From assembly GCA_000277445.1 (NCBI GenBank), contig AJWJ01000121.1, positions 1 to 50,226 on the forward strand: DNA of 50,226 bases, written 5' to 3'. Positions within the stretch are counted from its first letter, which is position 1. Each line of letters starts with the position of its first letter. Positions 44,956 through 50,226 of this stretch are shown here, piece by piece. The position numbers were made by a program, and so were the translations under genes. This stretch comes from Polysphondylium violaceum. Taxonomy: Eukaryota > Evosea > Eumycetozoa > Dictyosteliales > Dictyosteliaceae. A model generated the notes under the pieces. That model was not told where the DNA came from, did not search any database, and worked only from the letters and a program-made list of their open reading frames with translations.

Positions 44956-47117
44956 TTAAATATCTGAAATGATTAAAAAGATAAAGAGTGTTGATTGAAA
45001 AAGCACAAAAAAATTTGAAACCCTCATACTATATCGACGATTGTCGATTTATCTATCAACTATTCTATGATGGTCCAAAATTAATTTTGAAACATGTGAG
45101 TGGTGTGTGAGTGTGAGTTTGGGTTTATACTTACGTTCCAATGCGTATTTGTGTGCAAAACGTTTTATCCATGGGTGATTGATAGTTTCCTCCAAGGAAA
45201 TTCTTTGGTATGGATCTGAATTTAAAAGCTTAATGTTTCAGGTAGGGGGTAGGGAAAAAGTTAATATCATTCTTCATTGGTTGTTGAATAGACACACACC
45301 ACACAAACACATACAACACAACACAAATGATGTGGTGAGGTATTGTACAAAACAATATAGAGATATGCGAGATTGGAAAAAGAGGGAGGGTTTATAAACT
45401 ATTATTGTAATTGTGGATGTGTCAAACAAATGTCAAACATTGGGGTGAAACAAAAATGAGTCGAACAAACAAAACACACAATGAACTGTTTAGGAATGTT
45501 TGTATAGCAGACAAACAACAAAAAACCCATTTCTTATTTTAATCGTGGACATAAAAATTGTAATTTCCATTAATTATAGAAATGGTTTTTCATATTGATA
45601 TGATAATGTTTTGTAAATTTGTGAGAAAAAAAACGGGCACCATTTTACCAAAAAAAAAAAAGACAAAAATAGCACTTTGCCCATTTTGATTTCATCATCT
45701 TTTTAAATAAACACCCCAATAAGTTTGAGGAATCTACGCATGCACATTGACATAAAAAAAAAGACACAAACAAGTACATTATTATATTAAACTCAACCAT
45801 TATTTATCATAATAAAATGATAATCAAGTCGACTACAAACAAACAAATAAACAAAAACATCATAATCCTACACATTCTAATAATACATACTCTTGAAATT
45901 AAATCTTTTGCCTCATCACTAACATAAACGTCTGAAGGGAATTCATAATGATTGTCTTTGATTTTTGATAAGATGTCTTGTTCTTTTTCAGAATTGAATG
46001 GAGATGAACCATATAGAAATTCATAAATTAAAATACCCAAACTCCACACATCAACAGTTTGATCATAATCTTTACTTTGAACAACTTCAGGTGGAAGGTA
46101 TTCTAATGTTCCACAAAAAGTACTTCTCTTTGAGTTGGGTGCATGAACTGACCATCCAAAATCTGCAATCTTAATCTCACCCTATTATTGCGTTGTTTTG
46201 TTAAGAAAATGAATGGCAAACATTGTACAATCAATATACTTACATTAATACCAATTAAAAGATTCTCTGGTTTAATATCACGATGAATAACATGTTTGGA
46301 GTGACAATATCTTAATGCATCTGCAATTTGTAATGAATACTGTATGTAAAGAGATTGATTAGTATATATTATATTGATTATTATGGTAATCCAATCTTAC
46401 AGTAGCAGCATATTCTTCAGTAAATCTTCTAACTTTTTGCAACTCTTTAAAGCACTCTCCACCTTTGGCAAATTCGATAATCAAGAATACTCTCTTTTCA
46501 TCATAAAAATAACCATACAATCTTAAAATATTTGGATGTCTATACATATATATGAAAATAAATAGATTAATGAGATTATATCCTCTATCAATATCATATG
46601 ATATATTTACCTAAGATGAGATTGAATTTCAATTTCTCTTCTTAATTGATGTTCTATATGATGAGTTTGAAGTTGAGTTTTAAACAATACCTTTAGGGCA
46701 ACAATAAATTGACTCTTTTTTTTCTTTTTGCAAGATATACATTTCCAAATTTACCTTTGCCAAGTGGCTTTCCTATATCAAAATCATCAATAACCCATCT
46801 CTTTTTTCTATTAAATTGTTAATAATTCAATATTTAAAATGATATTATAATATTATAAACAATAATTACTCTTTAGATTTATCAGATGATGGTGCTGCTG
46901 TTGATGTTGTTGTTGTTGCTATGGTGGTGGTAGTTGCTGTTGTTGATGGTTTAACAGAAGCAGTTGATGGAATATTGTTACTATTATTATTATTATTTAC
47001 AGGTTTAAGAACTCTTTGTGGTGCTTTAAAACTACTGGTAGCTTGTTGTTGCTGTTGTTGATGATGATAATTTTTAGCACCAACTGTACTAGTACTGTTT
47101 TCTTTATTGGAAAACAT
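44956..47117 (-). CDS. aurK: Aurora kinase, frame interrupted at an A8 tract
   Basis: Mitotic Ser/Thr kinase of the chromosomal passenger and centrosome type. Exons: 47117-46870, 46807-46611, 46539-46401, 46339-46244, 46181-45891, 45228-45135 and probably 44963-44956; about 357 aa. The N-terminal 80 residues are Q/N/T-rich. The kinase domain runs [26 protein letters not shown] with the catalytic Lys, [29 protein letters not shown], activation loop [15 protein letters not shown] with the T-loop Thr, and [11 protein letters not shown]. In exon 2 the frame breaks at T8 (46716-46723; A8 in the sense strand): one extra A, or two fewer, restores [14 protein letters not shown]. The intron before the sixth exon is 662 nt, unusually long here. 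The last exon (HI then stop) is tentative; without that splice the frame reads on for about 30 residues. Confidence 0.88.
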
Positions 47118-47669
47118 GGTTTACACTAGTGTGGATGGATATAGATATATACAATATAAATAAAATAAAAACAAAAGTCAAATGAAAATAAATATAAAAC
47201 AAAAGGTAGGACCAAATGATGACAAATAGAATTAACGATTAATCAACAAATAATATACTACTGAAGAGATACTGATAAAGAAAAAAAAAATTTCAAGAGT
47301 TGTTGGTGATGTTGGAAAAAAATCACAAATTAAAAAACTTCAACGGTTGAAAAAATTTTAAAAAGTGCGCGGGATTTTTTTGTGTGTTGATGGTGGGCAA
47401 CTTTTTTTGAAAATGATTTTTAGTGAGGTGGAAGAAACTGTAAATCTACATATTTGGGAGAAAATAAAGTTGTGTGGATTTATTTATTGAATGATTTATT
47501 ATAAAAGGTTTCAACTTGAAAATCTTTTTTTTCATAAACATGACACTAATCTATCCACTCTATCAAATCCATATTATCTCTCTTTGACCTCGACTCAAAG
47601 TTATATATGTACACTTCACTTTGGTAAATGAAAAAATGTATAGAGATACTGAGGTATCGCCAATAATAT
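47118..47669. other. Promoter region of Aurora kinase
   Basis: Tandem minus-strand genes are separated by 550 bp. AT-rich except for CCCGCGCAC on the minus strand at 47366-47374, which resembles the core of an E2F site and lies about 250 bp upstream of the Aurora start. No gene is seen. Confidence 0.45.
47366..47374 (-). promoter_or_regulatory. Possible E2F/DP-type site upstream of Aurora kinase
   Basis: The minus strand reads AAATCCCGCGCAC. The TCCCGCGC core fits the TTTSSCGC consensus at six of eight positions. Cell-cycle genes in many eukaryotes, including dictyostelids, carry E2F sites. Binding here is not shown. Confidence 0.3.
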
Positions 47670-49889
47670 CTATAGTGAATCCAAATACTGTTTCCTTGAA
47701 GCTTCCAACATTGATTTCTTTCTCTGTTGTAAACTCATATACCTTTCTTCAGATGTATTTTTAAAGGAATCTGCAAATTTGTCGACATTTTTCATAGTCA
47801 TATTTGGTTTACCATTACATTCATTATTATTATTATTACTCTTTCCATTACCATTACTATTGCTATTACTATTAATGCTAGTTGATGGACCACCACCGCC
47901 ATCGTCATCTGTAACATGATGAACAATGTTTAATTTTGATTCAATAGATTCTGAAATATTTGATTGGTCATCTTTTCTACTGATACTAATATCAGTCTCC
48001 TTATCATATCTATTCGGTGATTCTAATGATGATGATGAATTGTTATTACTTGATGATCCTGTGATATCGTTTGTTGTTGTTGCTGTTTTAATATCTATTG
48101 AATCATGCTCTAAAGAAGCAGGTGGTGGAATTCTTACAACACCTGGTGAATTAACATCACTCTCGTCTTGTTGATCCTTTACTTGTTGATACCCTTGACC
48201 TAAATCCTTTACTTTACCATCCAATATATTTTCAATGGTTCTATTTACATTGTTTGTAATTAAAAGATCAGCTTGAATCAACTCGATTGGTATATGTTCA
48301 AATAAACTGTGAATATGGTTTGCATTATTTTGAAGATTATTAATTTGAGACTGAGTCAATCTTGATGTTGATGATGCAGATGATGATGATCTGGATGTTC
48401 TAGATGTGATGGCGGTTGTTGTTGTTGTTGTTGTAGTATTATTGCTATTACCATTACTATTACCATTATTATTTACTAAAGATGATGTTGCATTTATAGC
48501 AGTATGTACAGGTGTAGTAGCCAAAGGTGTTCCGCTTTGATTTTGATCATCAAACAATGATCTTCTACAAGTTGGACATGAGTGATGTTGTTCTAGCCAA
48601 GCTCTTAAACACGAACTAATTATTATATATTAATATAAGTTTCATACATATTCATATATATACTAATAATACATACTGATGAAATATATGAGCACAAGGC
48701 AATTTCTTTGCAGTGAGAGTCACTTTTTCTCTACAGATAGCACAATCATCATGAAAGTTATCCAAATCCTTTTGAGATACACCCAAGTACCAATTATCCA
48801 TTGTGGAAGTTAATTTGCAATAGTTTCTATAAGCAGCTATCTTTCTATTTAAATTTGTAAACACCATCTTGAAATAACACAACAATACAATATGTAAGAG
48901 TGTAGGTGTAAAACCCTGTATAATAACAATGTGTATTAAATGTGCACATGTACCTGCTAAAATAATACTATCTGTTGAAAACTCTGTATAATAGATATAT
49001 TGACCTCTTTTATCCCATACTCCCTCTGATGACATATCAAATAAATGTATAGAATATTTAATTAATGTTTGAATTGTTTCAAAAAATATTGTAAAACACT
49101 ACAATAATAAAGGTTGTTTGTTAATATAATCTCTATTATATCCATATCATTAATTTATAATAATAATAATAATAATAGTTACTTCAAAATTTAACAACAT
49201 TAAATTTGATACACCTTCATTAAAGAAAACTAAAATACTAAAATAAAACCATAATAGATTGGCAGACAATATACCAACTAATAACAATAGTAATTTAAAA
49301 TGAATTTTTGCATGTGTATTTGGTAAAAATGTATTTAACTATATATGGTATATATTAGTATTAATTCTATTATTACCATCCATATACTATATAAAACATA
49401 CATATTCAAATCTGTCTCTTGATAAAAGAGAGAATAATTTCAAACAACATAAAATTGAAAACCAAAAACCCCAAACTAAAAGAGGACCCAATTCGGGTTC
49501 TTTAGCAGCAAATATAAAAATTAGTTTGGAAATAACATATGTCATTAATCTATCATTTAAATTCTTTTGTTGGCAGTAGTTAAAATAGAGTGTTAATAAT
49601 AAAGCATGCTATAAATAATAATAGTAATAATAATGATGATGATGATAAATACTCTTGATTCAATATCTCTCAATTGTCCAAAGAATATATATTGTATAAG
49701 TTTTCCAAATAGAATGAGTAGAGTAAATATTGTATTGATAACGATTGCTAGATTACCATGATTACTTAGTAATTCTTTAACTGCTGTATGAAAATCATTT
49801 ATATTTGGATTAACTAGTATATTTGTAATACACGCTGATAGAGCTAAAACACTCAGTGTCACATATACAGGTATTGGTATATAGAGCAT
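47670..49889 (-). CDS. AMFR/gp78-like ER membrane RING-H2 E3 ligase with CUE domain
   Basis: ER-associated degradation ubiquitin ligase. Five exons in phase: 49889-49653, 49608-49402, 49338-49183, 49098-48677 and 48615-47670, giving 655 aa. The N-terminal half is polytopic with about seven hydrophobic segments, including IFFGQLRDIESRH and EGVWDKRGQYIYYTEF-type loops as in AMFR. The RING spans the exon 4/5 junction: DDCAICREK, then LPCAHIFHHSCLRAWLEQ and CPTCRRSL, with all eight zinc ligands of a RING-H2. The CUE domain at about 437-476 reads LFEHIPIELIQADLLITNN and NRTIENILDGK. The C-terminus is Ser/Asn-rich and ends in a basic amphipathic helix region (RYMSLQQRKKSMLEASRKQY), where gp78 has its VIM/p97-binding helix; that equivalence is plausible. 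Confidence 0.93.
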
Positions 49890-50226
49890 TATATATATGT
49901 GTTTGTTTGTTTGCTTGCTTGCTATTTATACTATTATTATTATTATTATTGTTATTTTGGTGTTCTTTATTATCTCTTGTTGTTGTGTTGAGATAGTATA
50001 GAAATATAGTATTGAAAGCAATATAGTAGTAAAGATACTATATAACCCCAATACTCTATATTAAAGTGAATGATTTATCTGCTTGATTATTATTGTTGTC
50101 GTTGTTGTTATTGTTGTTTGCATTCCATGTGTATTTCTACCACTTTTGTTTCTCACAGATAATTTGAAATCAAAATAAATTAAAAAAAGTTTCAAAAAAA
50201 ACTCACTTGGGAAATTGAAATGTGAA
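49890..50226. other. Upstream region of the AMFR-like gene
   Basis: AT-rich with GTTT/GCTT tetramers (about 49900-49925), ATT trinucleotides and TTG repeats. It runs to the window edge. No gene is seen. Confidence 0.5.

Noticed and set aside
45179-45397. Plus-strand open frame inside the long Aurora intron
   Set aside because: It overlaps the sixth Aurora exon on the other strand, and the rest is GT/CA-rich repeat-like sequence.
1-50226. CRISPR arrays, bacterial operons, prophage or integrated virus genes
   Set aside because: No direct-repeat arrays with spacers, no Shine-Dalgarno-linked gene clusters and no capsid, terminase or integrase-like coding sequence were seen; the window is intron-bearing eukaryotic DNA.

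Overview
The window looks like nuclear DNA of a dictyostelid social amoeba. The intergenic DNA is very AT-rich, introns are short (about 60-110 nt, mostly GTATGT/GTAAGT donors and TAG acceptors), proteins carry polyQ/N/T runs, and the gene set includes a SCAR-complex Brick1, ABCA half-transporters, a P5B ATPase, a BPI-like protein and an Aurora kinase with dictyostelid-type architecture. Coding GC is clearly higher than the extreme AT content of Dictyostelium discoideum, so another dictyostelid lineage is likely; that part is inference. I find 24 protein genes, one tRNA gene and one fragment of a non-LTR retrotransposon. Exon boundaries were set by hand from splice consensus, reading phase and remembered family alignments, not from transcripts.

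Layout. 0.2-4.3 kb: RNA polymerase III subunit RPC7 (minus), then a STRIP/Far11 STRIPAK scaffold (plus). 4.3-5.9 kb is a long non-coding gap that starts with a GC-rich, possibly structured block. 5.9-9.5 kb: P5B-type ATPase. 9.8-10.8 kb: tRNA adenosine deaminase subunit ADAT2. 11.0-13.7 kb: ABCA half-transporter. 14.1-17.8 kb: a mitochondrial-looking CBS-pair protein, a lysine-repeat protein whose frame is interrupted, and a METTL21-type methyltransferase. 17.9-19.2 kb: LRR protein (minus). 19.4-28.2 kb: two more ABCA half-transporters (minus) flanking a coiled-coil gene and a secreted BPI/LBP-like protein. 28.6-29.3 kb: 2OG-Fe(II) oxygenase. 29.3-30.5 kb: retroelement fragment and tRNA-Glu(UUC). 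30.7-31.9 kb: Brick1 and OSTC. 32.5-37.5 kb: VPS39 and a TCAIM-like mitochondrial protein. 37.8-41.3 kb: coiled-coil protein, glycine cleavage H protein, aldehyde dehydrogenase. 41.7-43.1 kb: DcsG-like ATP-grasp enzyme. 43.1-45.0 kb: non-coding. 45.0-47.1 kb: Aurora kinase. 47.7-49.9 kb: AMFR/gp78-like ER ubiquitin ligase.

Themes. Most genes are conserved housekeeping functions with no operon-like logic. One loose theme is endolysosomal and lipid biology: three ABCA transporters, a BPI-like lipid-binding protein, a P5B ATPase of the endolysosomal type and the HOPS subunit VPS39. Two genes (Aurora kinase and the lysine-repeat protein) carry apparent frameshifts, both in A-homopolymer tracts, which makes consensus errors the first suspicion. 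I did not find a convincing new multi-gene system. The best leads are the tRNA-linked retroelement fragment, the GC-rich blocks at 4.33-4.44 and 16.35-16.44 kb, the ATP-grasp gene and the ABCA/BPI neighbourhood.
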